In this document: piece by piece, positions 34,689 to 43,877 of the stretch
Position numbering within the stretch: position 1 is the stretch's first letter
Layout of the letters: the number at the start of each line of letters is the position of its first letter
Assembly: GCF_020858115.1 (NCBI RefSeq)
Contig: NZ_JACYMM010000015.1
Location: 51,586 to 115,585 of the forward strand
Direction: 5' to 3'
DNA length: 64,000 bases
DNA from: Janthinobacterium sp. FW305-129
GTDB taxonomy: Bacteria > Pseudomonadota > Gammaproteobacteria > Burkholderiales > Burkholderiaceae_D
Made by a program: the position numbers and the translations under genes
The notes under the pieces: model-generated
Databases searched by the model: none
The model's input: the letters and a program-made list of their open reading frames with translations, nothing else
Told to the model about the DNA's origin: nothing

Positions 34689-35576
34689 ATGCTATCGATC
34701 AAACAGCTGAACAAAACGTATGCCAATGGCGTCAAGGCCATCAACAATGTCAGCCTGGAGATTCCCAACGGAATGTTCGGCTTGCTGGGTCCGAATGGCG
34801 CAGGCAAGTCCTCACTCATGCGTACCATTGCCACCTTGCAAGATCCCGATAGCGGCAGCATCCATTTCGATGGCGTCGACGTGCTGCAGGACAAGGCCGG
34901 CCTGCGCCGCCAGCTCGGCTATCTGCCGCAGGATTTCGGCGTGTATCCGAAGGTCAGCGCGGAAACCCTGCTCAACCACTTTGCCGTCTTGAAAGGCTTG
35001 ACGGAGAAGGGCCCGCGCAAGGAAGCCGTGGAAGCCTTGCTGCAGCAAACCAATCTGTGGGAAGCGCGCAAGCGCAACCTGGGCACGTATTCGGGCGGCA
35101 TGCGCCAGCGCTTCGGCATCGCCCAGGCGCTGCTGGGCGCGCCGCGCCTGGTGATCGTCGATGAACCGACGGCCGGCCTGGATCCGGACGAGCGCAACCG
35201 CTTCCTGAACCTGCTGGCGAAGATCGGCGAGCAGGTGGTGGTGATCCTGTCGACCCACATCGTCGACGACGTGACGGACCTGTGCCCGCGCATGGCCATG
35301 ATCGTCAAGGGGCAAGTGCTGGTGCAGGGCGAACCGCAGGCGGCCATCGACACCCTGCTCGGCAAGGTCTGGCGCCGCAGCGTCAGCATGGACGAGCTGG
35401 CGCAGTACCAGCAGTCGCACAATGTGCTGTCGACGCGCCTGGTGGGCGGCAAGCCGCAGATCAATGTGTTTGCCGACAGCCAGCCCGACAGCGGTTTCGT
35501 GCAGATCGCGCCGGACCTGGAAGACGTGTACTTCCTGCATGTGCGCAACGCCGCCCGCAGCGGCGTCGCCGCGTAA
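34689..35576 (+). CDS. ABC transporter ATP-binding protein
   Basis: The 295-residue ATPase has Walker A GPNGAGKSS, the signature YSGGMRQR, Walker B LVIVDEPTAGLDP and the switch histidine in LSTHIVDDV. It is the CcmA/NatA-type export ATPase with a C-terminal extension of about 85 residues. The ATG at 34689 lies 10 bases after a GGAG site; a GTG at 34680 is too close to that site. The partner permease begins nine bases after the stop, so the two form an operon. The fusion of the partner to an M1 peptidase domain suggests the pair handles peptides, though direction and substrate are unknown. Confidence 0.93.
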   Translation: MLSIKQLNKTYANGVKAINNVSLEIPNGMFGLLGPNGAGKSSLMRTIATLQDPDSGSIHFDGVDVLQDKAGLRRQLGYLPQDFGVYPKVSAETLLNHFAVLKGLTEKGPRKEAVEALLQQTNLWEARKRNLGTYSGGMRQRFGIAQALLGAPRLVIVDEPTAGLDPDERNRFLNLLAKIGEQVVVILSTHIVDDVTDLCPRMAMIVKGQVLVQGEPQAAIDTLLGKVWRRSVSMDELAQYQQSHNVLSTRLVGGKPQINVFADSQPDSGFVQIAPDLEDVYFLHVRNAARSGVAA

Positions 35577-35585
35577 GGGGCCGCC

Positions 35586-38500
35586 ATGTGGAAGGAATTT
35601 TTCAAGTTTGACCTCGGCTACCAGCTGAAACAGCCGCTGCTGTGGGTATTTGCCGCCATCCTGGCCCTGATGGCCTTTGGCGCCAGCAGCAGCGATTCGA
35701 TCCAGATCGGCGGCGCCATCGGCAACATCAACCGCAATGCGCCCACCGTGGTGGCGCAGCTGCTGACGATGTTCAGCCTGCTGTCGATGTTGCTTATCAC
35801 CATCTTCATCGCGGGCGCCGTGCTGCGCGACAGCGAAGTGGGCATGGCCGACATGCTGTTCGCCACGCCCATGCGCAAGTGGGACTACCTGTTCGGCCGC
35901 TTCGCCGCCGGCTTCGTCGCCTGCCTGGTGATCTTTGCCGCCATTGCCCTGGCGCTCATGCTCGGTCCCCTCATGCCCTGGGTCGACCCGCAGCGCGTCG
36001 GCGCGTTCTCGCTGCATGCGTATGCGTGGAGCTTCGGCGTGATGGTGATCCCCAACCTGCTCTTCATCGGCGCCCTGCTGATGCTGCTGGCGGCCACCAC
36101 GCGCTCGATGCTGCTCGTCTACGTGGGCGTACTGGGCTTTTTCGTGCTGTGGGGCATGGCTGGCGCCTTGACGCGCGATATCAACAACGAATGGGTCGCC
36201 GTTCTGCTCGACCCCTTCGGCATGCGCGCCCTGGGCCGCATGACGCGCTACTTCACGTCCGCCGAAGCGAACGCGGGCCTGCCGCCCCTGTCCGGCTTCC
36301 TGCTGGCCAACCGCCTGCTGTGGCTGGGCATTGCGGCCCTGCTGTTCGCCGCCACCGTGGTCCTGTTCAAGCCGCAGCGCACGGGCACGGGAAAACGCCT
36401 GTTCGGCAAGCACAAGGCCGAGGCAGCCGCACCGGCCGTGACGGCGCCGCTGCACCTGCCGCGCACCCTTCCCACCTTTACCCCGGCGACGGCCTGGCGC
36501 CAATGGTGGCAAATCCTGCGCTTCGACGCCGCCGGCGTCTTCAAGAGCGTGCCCTTCCTCGTCATGCTGCTGTTCGGCGTCATCAACCTGCTCGCCAGCT
36601 CCAGCATGGCCAAGAACATGTATGGCACGGCCGTGTATCCGATGACCCATTTGATGCTGCAAAGTATCAACAACAGCTTCAGCTTCATGCTGATCATCAT
36701 CGTCACCTTTTATGCGGGTGAGCTGATCTTCAAGGAGCGCCAGGTGAGGATCGCCGACGTCAGCGACGCCATGCCCGTGCCCGGCTGGGTGCCCCTGCTG
36801 GCCAAGTGCACGGCCCTGATCGGCGTCATCGCCGGCTACCTGCTGGTGGGCGTCCTCGCGGCCATCGGTTTTCAGCTCTACAAGGGCGGCGCGCCCGTGG
36901 AACTGGGGCTGTACCTGAAAGGCAGCTTGCTCGGTTCCCTCTTCTTCGTGCTGATGGGCTTGTGCGCGCTCACCCTGCAAGTGTTGTCCAACAACAAGTT
37001 CATCGGCTACCTGCTGGTGATCCTGCTGATGGTGGCGCAAATGGTGCTGGGCATGCTGCACCTGGAACACAATCTGTATGCCTTCGGCGGCACGCCAGCC
37101 ATCAAGTATTCGGACATGAATGGCTATGGCCACTTCCTGACAGGCTGGGCCTGGTTTGCCGTGTACTGGAGCCTGTTTACCGTGGCGCTCGTCATGCTGG
37201 CCCGCGCGTTCTGGGTGCGCGGCCTGGCCGCCGGCTGGCGTGCGCGCCTGCGCCTGGCCCGCCAGCGCCTGCAAGGCCGCGCCGGCGCCGCGCTGGCCGT
37301 GGTGCTGCTGTGCTGGGTGGGCACGGGCGGCTGGATCTTCTACAACACGAATGTGCTGAACCAATACGAGACGGCGGACATCGGCATGGACAAGCAAGCC
37401 CGCTACGAGAAATTGTACAAACAATACAAGGACTTGCCGCAGCTAAAGATCACCGACATCCAGGCCGATGTGGATATTTATCCTGAGCAACGTAAAGTCT
37501 TGATCAAGGGCCACTACGTGCTGCAAAACAAGACCACGCAAGCACTCGACACCCTGCGCATCCAGCTTAACCCGGACCTGGAAACACGGTGGTTGAACTT
37601 GCCGGCGCACAAGATCGTGCTCGATGACAAGGAGCTCGGCTTCAGCATCCTCAAGCTGGCCCAGCCACTGGCGCCGGGCGCCACCCTGCCGCTGGACTTC
37701 ACGGTGGCCGTCACGCATGAGGGCTTCACCAACAGCGGCGCGCCGGACCAGGTCAACCTGAACGGCAGCTTCTTCAACAACCAGAGCTTCTTCCCCCACT
37801 TCGGCTATGCGCAGCACATGGAGTTGACGGACCGCAATGAGCGCCGCAAGCGTGGCCTGGGCGAACCGCAGCGCATGGCCAAGCTGGAAGACAGCTCCGC
37901 GTATGGCAATACGGTGCTGGGCGGCGATGCCGATTGGATCCATTTCGACACCACCGTCTCCACCAGCGGCGAGCAGACCGCCCTGGCGCCCGGCTACCTG
38001 CAGGCCAGCTGGGAAAAGGATGGCCGCCGCTATTACCGCTACAAGATGGACCAGCCGATGATGCCGTTCTTTGCCTACCTGTCGGCGCGCTGGGACGTCA
38101 AAAAGGGCGACTGGCACGGCGTGCCGATCGAGATTTATGTCGACAAGAAGCACGGCTACAACACGGATCGCATGATTACCTCCGTGCAAAAGTCGCTCGA
38201 CTATTACACCACCCGCTTCACGCCCTACCAGCACAAGCAGGTGCGCATCCTGGAATTCCCCGGCTACCAGAGCTTTGCGCAGTCGTTTGCCAACACGATC
38301 CCGTATTCGGAAGACATCGGTTTCATCGCCGACCTGCGCGACAAGGATGACATCGACTATGTGTTTTACGTCACGGCGCATGAAATGGCGCACCAGTGGT
38401 GGGGCCACCAGGTGATCGGCGCGAATGTGCAGGGCGCCACCATGCTGATGGAATCGCTGTCGCAGTACTCGGCCCTGATGGTGATGGAAAAGGAATACGG

Positions 38501-39167
38501 CCGCGAGAAAATGCGCCGCTTCCTGCGCTATGAGCTTGACCGCTACCTGAGCGGACGCGGCGGCGAGGCCATCGAGGAATTGCCGCTGGCGCGCGTGGAA
38601 GGACAGCAATACATCCACTACAACAAGGGCAGCCTGGTGTTCTACCGCCTGCGCGACGAGATCGGAGAGGAAGCGCTGAACCGTGCTCTGAAACGCTATC
38701 TGCAGGACAAGGGCTACCAGCAGGCGCCGTTCACCACCACCCTGGAACTGCTGGCCTACATCCGCGCCGAAGCGCCGCAGGACAAGCAGGCGCTGATCAC
38801 CGACCTGTTCGAGAAGATCGTCTTCTACGACAACCGCGTGACGCAAGCGTCGGCCGTGCAGCGCAAGGATGGCCAGTGGGATGTCACCATGCAGCTGCAC
38901 CTGGCCAAGCTCGAATCCGACGGCAAGGGCAAGGAAAGCCCGCGCGCCTATGACGAGCCGGTGGAAATCGCCATCTTCGCGCGCCCCGCGGGCGGCAAGG
39001 AAAAGGATGAACGAGTCCTGTACACCGCCAGGCGCATGCTGTCGGGCAGCGACCCGGTGCTCACCATCACGGTGAAGGACAAACCGTTCGAAGTGGGCGT
39101 CGATCCGTATAACAAAATGATCGACCGGGTCTCGCGCGATAACCGCAAGGAAGTGAGCATCAATTAA
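35586..39167 (+). CDS. ABC permease fused to an M1-family (aminopeptidase N-like) metallopeptidase
   Basis: The 1193-residue protein is a fusion. Residues 1 to about 600 form a large ABC-2 type permease, with about twelve helices and a cytoplasmic loop at about 265-310. From about 610 to the end is an M1-type domain lying outside the membrane, with the zinc motif HEMAH at residues 932-936 and the next acidic ligand in MESLSQYSA, 20 residues after the second histidine, one more than in classic aminopeptidase N. The catalytic-tyrosine region and a helical tail follow. Such permease/M1 fusions are known from genome annotation but have no proven role that I know. It is coupled to the ATPase gene. 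Peptide trimming tied to export or import is plausible. Confidence 0.9.
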   Translation: MWKEFFKFDLGYQLKQPLLWVFAAILALMAFGASSSDSIQIGGAIGNINRNAPTVVAQLLTMFSLLSMLLITIFIAGAVLRDSEVGMADMLFATPMRKWDYLFGRFAAGFVACLVIFAAIALALMLGPLMPWVDPQRVGAFSLHAYAWSFGVMVIPNLLFIGALLMLLAATTRSMLLVYVGVLGFFVLWGMAGALTRDINNEWVAVLLDPFGMRALGRMTRYFTSAEANAGLPPLSGFLLANRLLWLGIAALLFAATVVLFKPQRTGTGKRLFGKHKAEAAAPAVTAPLHLPRTLPTFTPATAWRQWWQILRFDAAGVFKSVPFLVMLLFGVINLLASSSMAKNMYGTAVYPMTHLMLQSINNSFSFMLIIIVTFYAGELIFKERQVRIADVSDAMPVPGWVPLLAKCTALIGVIAGYLLVGVLAAIGFQLYKGGAPVELGLYLKGSLLGSLFFVLMGLCALTLQVLSNNKFIGYLLVILLMVAQMVLGMLHLEHNLYAFGGTPAIKYSDMNGYGHFLTGWAWFAVYWSLFTVALVMLARAFWVRGLAAGWRARLRLARQRLQGRAGAALAVVLLCWVGTGGWIFYNTNVLNQYETADIGMDKQARYEKLYKQYKDLPQLKITDIQADVDIYPEQRKVLIKGHYVLQNKTTQALDTLRIQLNPDLETRWLNLPAHKIVLDDKELGFSILKLAQPLAPGATLPLDFTVAVTHEGFTNSGAPDQVNLNGSFFNNQSFFPHFGYAQHMELTDRNERRKRGLGEPQRMAKLEDSSAYGNTVLGGDADWIHFDTTVSTSGEQTALAPGYLQASWEKDGRRYYRYKMDQPMMPFFAYLSARWDVKKGDWHGVPIEIYVDKKHGYNTDRMITSVQKSLDYYTTRFTPYQHKQVRILEFPGYQSFAQSFANTIPYSEDIGFIADLRDKDDIDYVFYVTAHEMAHQWWGHQVIGANVQGATMLMESLSQYSALMVMEKEYGREKMRRFLRYELDRYLSGRGGEAIEELPLARVEGQQYIHYNKGSLVFYRLRDEIGEEALNRALKRYLQDKGYQQAPFTTTLELLAYIRAEAPQDKQALITDLFEKIVFYDNRVTQASAVQRKDGQWDVTMQLHLAKLESDGKGKESPRAYDEPVEIAIFARPAGGKEKDERVLYTARRMLSGSDPVLTITVKDKPFEVGVDPYNKMIDRVSRDNRKEVSIN

Positions 39168-39182
39168 TCCTTGATGCAACGC

Positions 39183-39223
39183 AAACAGGCCACGCTGTCA
39201 CCGACAGCGTGGCCTGTTTTTTT
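39183..39223 (+). terminator. Rho-independent terminator after the ABC/M1 fusion gene
   Basis: A 17-bp perfect stem (AAACAGGCCACGCTGTC, 39183-39199, with its complement 39203-39219) is closed by three bases and followed by a run of seven T. It lies 16 bases after the stop. Confidence 0.94.
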
Positions 39224-39239
39224 ATGCCTGATCAATGCA

Positions 39240-40019
39240 TCAACGGTACACAAGGCCACCATCGATCAAGGGCGCCTGGCCCGTCATGTAATCGGCATCC
39301 GGTCCCGCCAGGAAGGAGACGAGTCCCGCCACATCTTCCGGCGTCTCCGCACGTCCCAGCGCGATGCCGTCCACGTACTTCTTGTATGTCGCGCCCAGCT
39401 CGGCGCCCGTCACCTCGGCCATGCGCTTGTCGATCTCGACCCACATGTCGGTGCCGACGACGCCGGGGCAATACGCGTTGACGGTGATGCCGTCGGCCGC
39501 CAGTTCCCTGGCCGCCGCCTGCGTCAGCGCGCGCACGGCGAACTTGGTGGCCGAGTACACGCCCAGCAAGGCGAAGCCGTCATGCCCGGCGATGGAGCAG
39601 GCATTGATGATCTTGCCCTTCTGCTGGCGCCGCTTGAAGGTCTTGGCGGCCGCCTGGATGCCCCAGAGCGTCCCTTGCACATTGATGCGCATGATGCGGT
39701 CGACCTCTTCCGGCGTGACATCGAGCAGCGGCTGCACCTGCGCGATGCCGGCGTTGTTGACGATGATGTCGAAGCCGCCCAGTTCCCGCTCGGCAAACGC
39801 CACCGCCTCCGTGACTTGCTGCAATTGCGACACGTCGGCAATGCAGGTGACGGCGCGGCGCCCCAGCGCGCGCACTTCGGCGGCGACGGCGTCCAGTTTC
39901 TCCTGGTTCAGGTCCACCAGCGCGATATCGGCGCCATCCTTGGCCAGGCGCAAGGCGATGGCCTTGCCGATGCCTTGCGCGGCACCCGTGACCAGCGCGA
40001 CTTTTCCGGAAATACCCAT
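39240..40019 (-). CDS. budC: Acetoin reductase / meso-2,3-butanediol dehydrogenase (SDR)
   Basis: The 259-residue enzyme is a classical short-chain dehydrogenase: TGAAQGIG nucleotide-binding loop, an acidic residue after strand 2 (ALVDLN) that favours NAD, NNAG at about 87-90, and the catalytic SIAG...YSATK (Ser, Tyr, Lys). Length and the KYVDGIALGRAETPEDVAGLVSFLAG ending match BudC-type acetoin/diacetyl reductases. The function, reduction of diacetyl or acetoin to butanediol, is a family-based call; other secondary alcohols are possible. It is monocistronic; a terminator of the neighbouring gene lies just beyond its 3' end. Confidence 0.85.
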   Translation of the reverse strand: MGISGKVALVTGAAQGIGKAIALRLAKDGADIALVDLNQEKLDAVAAEVRALGRRAVTCIADVSQLQQVTEAVAFAERELGGFDIIVNNAGIAQVQPLLDVTPEEVDRIMRINVQGTLWGIQAAAKTFKRRQQKGKIINACSIAGHDGFALLGVYSATKFAVRALTQAAARELAADGITVNAYCPGVVGTDMWVEIDKRMAEVTGAELGATYKKYVDGIALGRAETPEDVAGLVSFLAGPDADYMTGQAPLIDGGLVYR

Positions 40020-40250
40020 GTTGCTTTCCTTTCAGTACAGGGAGAGGAGCTGCAGCCTACCTGAAATTCTTAATCCGCCGCATCCTGAAACGTGCGTGCC
40101 CGGAAAAAGCGCGCAGGTCAAGAAAGGCGGAAAAAATGGCGTTTCAGCATGCCATGCGCGCGCTGCCGTACAGGCGCCTGGCGCCAGCTGGCGTAAGATG
40201 GATGGCATCGCAATTGCCTCGTTGCAATCTACTTTCCAAGGAAAATTCCT

Positions 40251-40679
40251 ATGCCGCATCGCCACTTGCCCATCCGCGCCAGCCTGCTGCTGGCGGCCCT
40301 CGTTTTCACGACGCCCGCCTGGAGCGCCGATCCCGTCCACAAGGAAAGCGTGGCATTGACGGCGAACCAGGCCACGCATACGGTCAAAGGCAAGATCAAG
40401 GGTTACGCCACGGCCGAATACACGCTGACGGGCAAGGCGGGCCAGACCCTCAGCGTCAAGCTCAAGACCAATCAAACGTCAAATTACTTCAACATCCGCC
40501 AGGCCGGCCAGGAGGAAGCCCTGTTCATCGGCTCGACCAGCGGCAACACTTACCAAGCGGCACTGCCGGCCGATGGCGAGTACACGGTGCAGGTATATTT
40601 GATGCGCAATGCGGCGCGCAGGAATGCGGTGGCGAATTACAGCCTGGAAATGGGCATAAAAGAAGCCGCATCGCATTGA
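40251..40679 (+). CDS. Small secreted protein, possibly PliG-like lysozyme inhibitor
   Basis: The 142-residue protein has a signal peptide ending in WSA (residue about 25) and an all-beta mature domain. The C-terminal half includes TYQAALPADGEYTVQVYLMRNAARRNAVANYSLEMGI, a segment I associate with g-type lysozyme inhibitors (PliG) and related periplasmic proteins; I cannot confirm this without a search. The gene is monocistronic. A strong ribosome-binding site (AAGGA) precedes the ATG. It runs tail to tail with the exporter of the next operon, with six bases between stops. Confidence 0.65.
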   Translation: MPHRHLPIRASLLLAALVFTTPAWSADPVHKESVALTANQATHTVKGKIKGYATAEYTLTGKAGQTLSVKLKTNQTSNYFNIRQAGQEEALFIGSTSGNTYQAALPADGEYTVQVYLMRNAARRNAVANYSLEMGIKEAASH

Positions 40680-40685
40680 TCCGCG

Positions 40686-41909
40686 TCATGCCGGCTTGCT
40701 GCCAGCCGAGTATTTGCTGGCGGCAAGCGCCAGGCAGGCGGCCAGCAAGAGCATGGCGGCCAGGATAAATGCCGCACCGCTGTCGTGGCTGGCAGGATCA
40801 ACGGCGACCAGCATGGCGAACAGTGCCGGTGTCGCCAGGCCCGCCAGGCTGCCGGCACTCTTGACGGCGCCCTGCAGCCAGCCCTGCTGCCGCGCCGATA
40901 CGGCGCTGGTGAGCAGACCCTGCAGTGCCGGATTGGCCATTTCTCCCACGCCGAGCAAAAAAATGGCCACATATGCCCCCGCCGACTGGCGCGACAGGGC
41001 AAGGCACAAGAAGCCGGCACAGCAGCCGGCATAGGCCAGCATGGCCGTGCGCCGCGGGCCGTATCGTGTCATCAGAAACGGTGCACATTTCATCTGCGCC
41101 ACGCCGCCCCAGCCTGCCAGCACGGCAAGCATCAAGCCGACCTGGGTGGAGTCCCAGCCATACCGCTGTTGCGTGTAAAACACGAACGCCACGGAAATCG
41201 ACCAGTGCGCGCTGGCCACCAGCAGATACGCGAGGGTCAGGAAACGCAGTTCGGGACGCCTGGCCAACTCGAACACGGCGCCAAATGGATTGCTCATGCG
41301 CCAGCTGACGGGGACGCGCTTGTCCGGCGGCAAAGATTCGGGCAAGACCAGTACGCCGTACAGGAGATTGCCGAGCGACAAATAGCCGGCAAGGTAGAAG
41401 GGCAACCGCACGTCGATATTGCCCAGCCAGCCGCCCAGGGCCGGCCCCGCCACCAGTCCCATGCTGTACGCCGCGCCCATCGAGGCAAAGGCGCGGTTGC
41501 GCGCAGCCCCCTCGGAACAGTCCGCAATAAATGCATAGGCGATGCCAAAGCTGGAAGCGGTGATGCCGCACAAGATACGCCCCAGCACCAATTGGCCCAG
41601 CGTTTCAGTGTCCGCCAGACAGAAAAAATACACTGCCACGCCCAGGTTCGACAGCAGCAGCAGGGGGCGCCGGCCAAAGCGGTCCGACAATGCCCCCAGC
41701 AGTGGCAAGGCAAACATTTGCGACAGCGAAAACAACATCCCCAGATAACCGAGCCATAGCACGGGCTGGGCGGGACTGTCCGTCAATTGCAGCAACAGGC
41801 GCGGCAAGACGGGGGCCACCAGTCCCGCGCACAGGACGTCGATCAGGACGGTCATGAAGACCAGCGGAAAACCGAATAGCTGTACCGGCCGGCCCTGCAC
41901 CGTGCGCAT
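40686..41909 (-). CDS. MFS exporter, TetA/DHA1 type, last gene of a five-gene operon
   Basis: The 407-residue protein has twelve helices and the MFS motif A GALSDRFGRRPLLLLSNLG between helices 2 and 3, with a second half containing MKCAPFLMTRYGPRR. The TCR/Tet subfamily exports antibiotics and peptides by proton antiport. The start is taken at the ATG at 41909, 19 bases after the nucleotidyltransferase stop; an in-frame extension reaching upstream lies within that gene. In this operon it is the only membrane protein, so it probably exports the pathway product and may give self-resistance. Confidence 0.85.
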   Translation of the reverse strand: MRTVQGRPVQLFGFPLVFMTVLIDVLCAGLVAPVLPRLLLQLTDSPAQPVLWLGYLGMLFSLSQMFALPLLGALSDRFGRRPLLLLSNLGVAVYFFCLADTETLGQLVLGRILCGITASSFGIAYAFIADCSEGAARNRAFASMGAAYSMGLVAGPALGGWLGNIDVRLPFYLAGYLSLGNLLYGVLVLPESLPPDKRVPVSWRMSNPFGAVFELARRPELRFLTLAYLLVASAHWSISVAFVFYTQQRYGWDSTQVGLMLAVLAGWGGVAQMKCAPFLMTRYGPRRTAMLAYAGCCAGFLCLALSRQSAGAYVAIFLLGVGEMANPALQGLLTSAVSARQQGWLQGAVKSAGSLAGLATPALFAMLVAVDPASHDSGAAFILAAMLLLAACLALAASKYSAGSKPA

Positions 41910-41928
41910 CAACACAGTGCCAGCCGTC

Positions 41929-42687
41929 TCAGGCGGCAAGCGCTGGCGTGTCACTCTTCCATTCCGCCGGCGCATGCAGGGCATACCCGTCGAGCAAGGG
42001 CCCGCCATACGGCTGCAGCGCACGCGCGGCCAGGCCGCCAAACGCCTGCTTGCCGGCGGGTGGGTCGAGCAGGATCGCGCGCATGGCGGCATGCAGCTCA
42101 TCCGCAATCGATGGGCTATGTGCCCTGAGCCGGCGCGCCAGATGCTTGCCGACGCCGCTCCACGCGCCCCCGGCCCGCAGCACGAAATTGGCCAGCACGT
42201 CATACAGCCTGGTGGCGATCGCCAGTGTTTCCTCGGCCACCGTGCTGTCGACCAGGTCTTCCAGCAAGGTCGTGATCTCGTAGCGGCGGCTGGCCAGGGC
42301 ATCGCCTGTCAGCGCTGGCGGACCTGCGTCGTAGATCGCCTGCGCCAGCTGGTACAGGGCGACGGATGTGTTTGTCTGTGGCAAGAGATTCCTGCCCTCG
42401 ATAACCATCATCGCCATCGGAATCCGGCCGCCGGGACGGTCCATCTTGCGGCAAAAGTAATCGAAGGAGCGCAAGTCATGGCCATACAATTCCACCGTCT
42501 GCTGGCCCAGCTTGCGCGTCTCGCGCCAGGCATGCGGCACGTTCTCGAACAGGAGCAGAAGGTCGATATCCGAGGTGGCCGTTCCCTGGCCGCGCGCGAT
42601 GGAACCGCCGATGATCGCCGCCAGGACATGCGGATAGGCGGGCAGGATGTGTTGTTCCACCAACTGGCGGGCTGCGTCGAAATTCAT
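41929..42687 (-). CDS. Small nucleotidyltransferase (polymerase-beta-like fold)
   Basis: The 252-residue protein has the minimal nucleotidyltransferase motif GGS (27-29) followed by D-x-D (Asp40, Asp42) in ATSDIDLLLLF, and a carboxylate further on. The C-terminal half is alpha-helical, as in aminoglycoside adenylyltransferases and MNT/HEPN-like proteins. It transfers a nucleotide from an NTP to a hydroxyl or other acceptor. Its ATG overlaps the stop of the ferritin-like gene by four bases (ATGA), so the two are translationally coupled. In this operon it may adenylylate the peptide, a precursor small molecule or the carrier; that is inference. It could also be an antitoxin-type enzyme, but no HEPN partner is seen. 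Confidence 0.85.
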   Translation of the reverse strand: MNFDAARQLVEQHILPAYPHVLAAIIGGSIARGQGTATSDIDLLLLFENVPHAWRETRKLGQQTVELYGHDLRSFDYFCRKMDRPGGRIPMAMMVIEGRNLLPQTNTSVALYQLAQAIYDAGPPALTGDALASRRYEITTLLEDLVDSTVAEETLAIATRLYDVLANFVLRAGGAWSGVGKHLARRLRAHSPSIADELHAAMRAILLDPPAGKQAFGGLAARALQPYGGPLLDGYALHAPAEWKSDTPALAA

Positions 42688-43769
42688 TCCATCATCCCCT
42701 GCAGGTCAGGTAACTCCACCGGTTGAGAACGGCCCCGCTGGCGTTCGATTTCCGTCGCGCTGAAACCGACATACTGGCGCGCGGCGGCATTGAAAAATCG
42801 CCCGCCGACCACGCTCACCTTGGAAGACTCTTCCAGCGTGCGCAGGCGCTGCACGGCTTGCGCGCCGAGCAGGGTGTGAAAACTGGCCAGACCATTCTTC
42901 ACGTGGTTGACCTCGTCGATATAAATGCATTCATGCAGCAGGGAAATATCAGCGCGCCCGATGGCACGGTACAGCTCCGCATAGTACAGGTCGGCGCCCA
43001 GCGAAAAGCCTTCGCCGATCACTTGCTCGAGGCCGATGCAGTCTGCCGCATTCTGCGCCGCCCGGCAACTTTTCCAGATACCCAGGGACACCGGCGTTTC
43101 GCCGATGCGGCCCCCTTCGTTCGCCAATGCGCCCAGCAGCAGCTGCGCGTGGCGGAATTCTTCCGCGCACTGCAAGGTCAGCGATTCGGCCACGTCGCCC
43201 GGCAACTCCGGGAATCGCAGCACCAGCATGGCGCACACTTCGCCGGCGCACACTTCCACATTAAAAATCTGCTGGTGCAATTTCCTGCGCGGATAATCGC
43301 GGTCCAGCTCATAGCGCACGTAGTCGACGATCTCCAGCTGCTCGGGGCGCCCGGGCAGCTCGGGACAATCCCACTGCGCCGGCAGCACCTGCCCTTCGAG
43401 GCGCTGGCAGCCGCTCTGCATGGCAGGCAGTAACCACAGCACTTTCTGTGCCGCCAGCTCGCTCTTGGCCCACAAGCCGAACGAGGCGAGCGCCTGCATG
43501 CTGTGCCGGAGGGTGGCGAAATGCGCGTCGATGTGCACGCCCTCGTCCGCGCAAGGCGGGGCGCCAGGCGCTTCGCCCAGGGCAAAGCTCCGGCAGCAAT
43601 CCTGTACCGTCGACAGTGCCTGCTGCGCCGCATGCAAGGTCATGGACCACGCGATCTTGCCAGCCACCTCGCGTTCCGTAATCAACGCGTGCGCCGCAGC
43701 GTTCCGGATGGCCTCAAGGGCGTGGGCGGCAGCAGCCAGGTGTGCCGTGTGTTCTTTGATGACGGACAT
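42684..43769 (-). CDS. Ferritin-like di-iron protein of unknown reaction
   Basis: The 361-residue protein has a four-helix-bundle core whose likely ligands are spaced as in the ferritin-like superfamily: Glu172 or Glu177 (EVCAGEVCAM), Glu204 and His207 (EEFRH), Glu253 (GEGF) and Glu286 with His289 (DEVNH). It resembles the DUF455/MiaE-like di-iron enzymes, which oxidise or hydroxylate substrates using O2. The N-terminal 140 residues are helical with scattered cysteines and no match I know. The gene starts at 43769 with a GGGA site. It overlaps the nucleotidyltransferase and follows the PP-loop enzyme after 108 bases. In the operon context it could oxidise the peptide or its cysteines. Confidence 0.72.
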   Translation of the reverse strand: MSVIKEHTAHLAAAAHALEAIRNAAAHALITEREVAGKIAWSMTLHAAQQALSTVQDCCRSFALGEAPGAPPCADEGVHIDAHFATLRHSMQALASFGLWAKSELAAQKVLWLLPAMQSGCQRLEGQVLPAQWDCPELPGRPEQLEIVDYVRYELDRDYPRRKLHQQIFNVEVCAGEVCAMLVLRFPELPGDVAESLTLQCAEEFRHAQLLLGALANEGGRIGETPVSLGIWKSCRAAQNAADCIGLEQVIGEGFSLGADLYYAELYRAIGRADISLLHECIYIDEVNHVKNGLASFHTLLGAQAVQRLRTLEESSKVSVVGGRFFNAAARQYVGFSATEIERQRGRSQPVELPDLQGMME

Positions 43770-43877
43770 ATCATTCCCAACGATAGCTAATGGAGTATCA
43801 ACCGCATCGGAACAACCGTGGCGCGCGGCAATGCGAAGGATGCCCAGGGCAAGGCGCGCCAGCGGTTGTCCGGCAGG

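Noticed and set aside
34812..37424. An 870-codon open frame antisense to the ABC ATPase and permease.
   Set aside because: Same reason: it mirrors strongly coding sequence with clear motifs on the other strand.
41910..42302. Upstream extension of the MFS exporter to 538 residues.
   Set aside because: It lies within the nucleotidyltransferase gene in another frame and has no transporter features.
41929..42687. Nucleotidyltransferase as a MNT antitoxin of a HEPN/MNT pair.
   Set aside because: No HEPN protein (R-x4-6-H) is adjacent; its neighbours are coupled metabolic-type genes.
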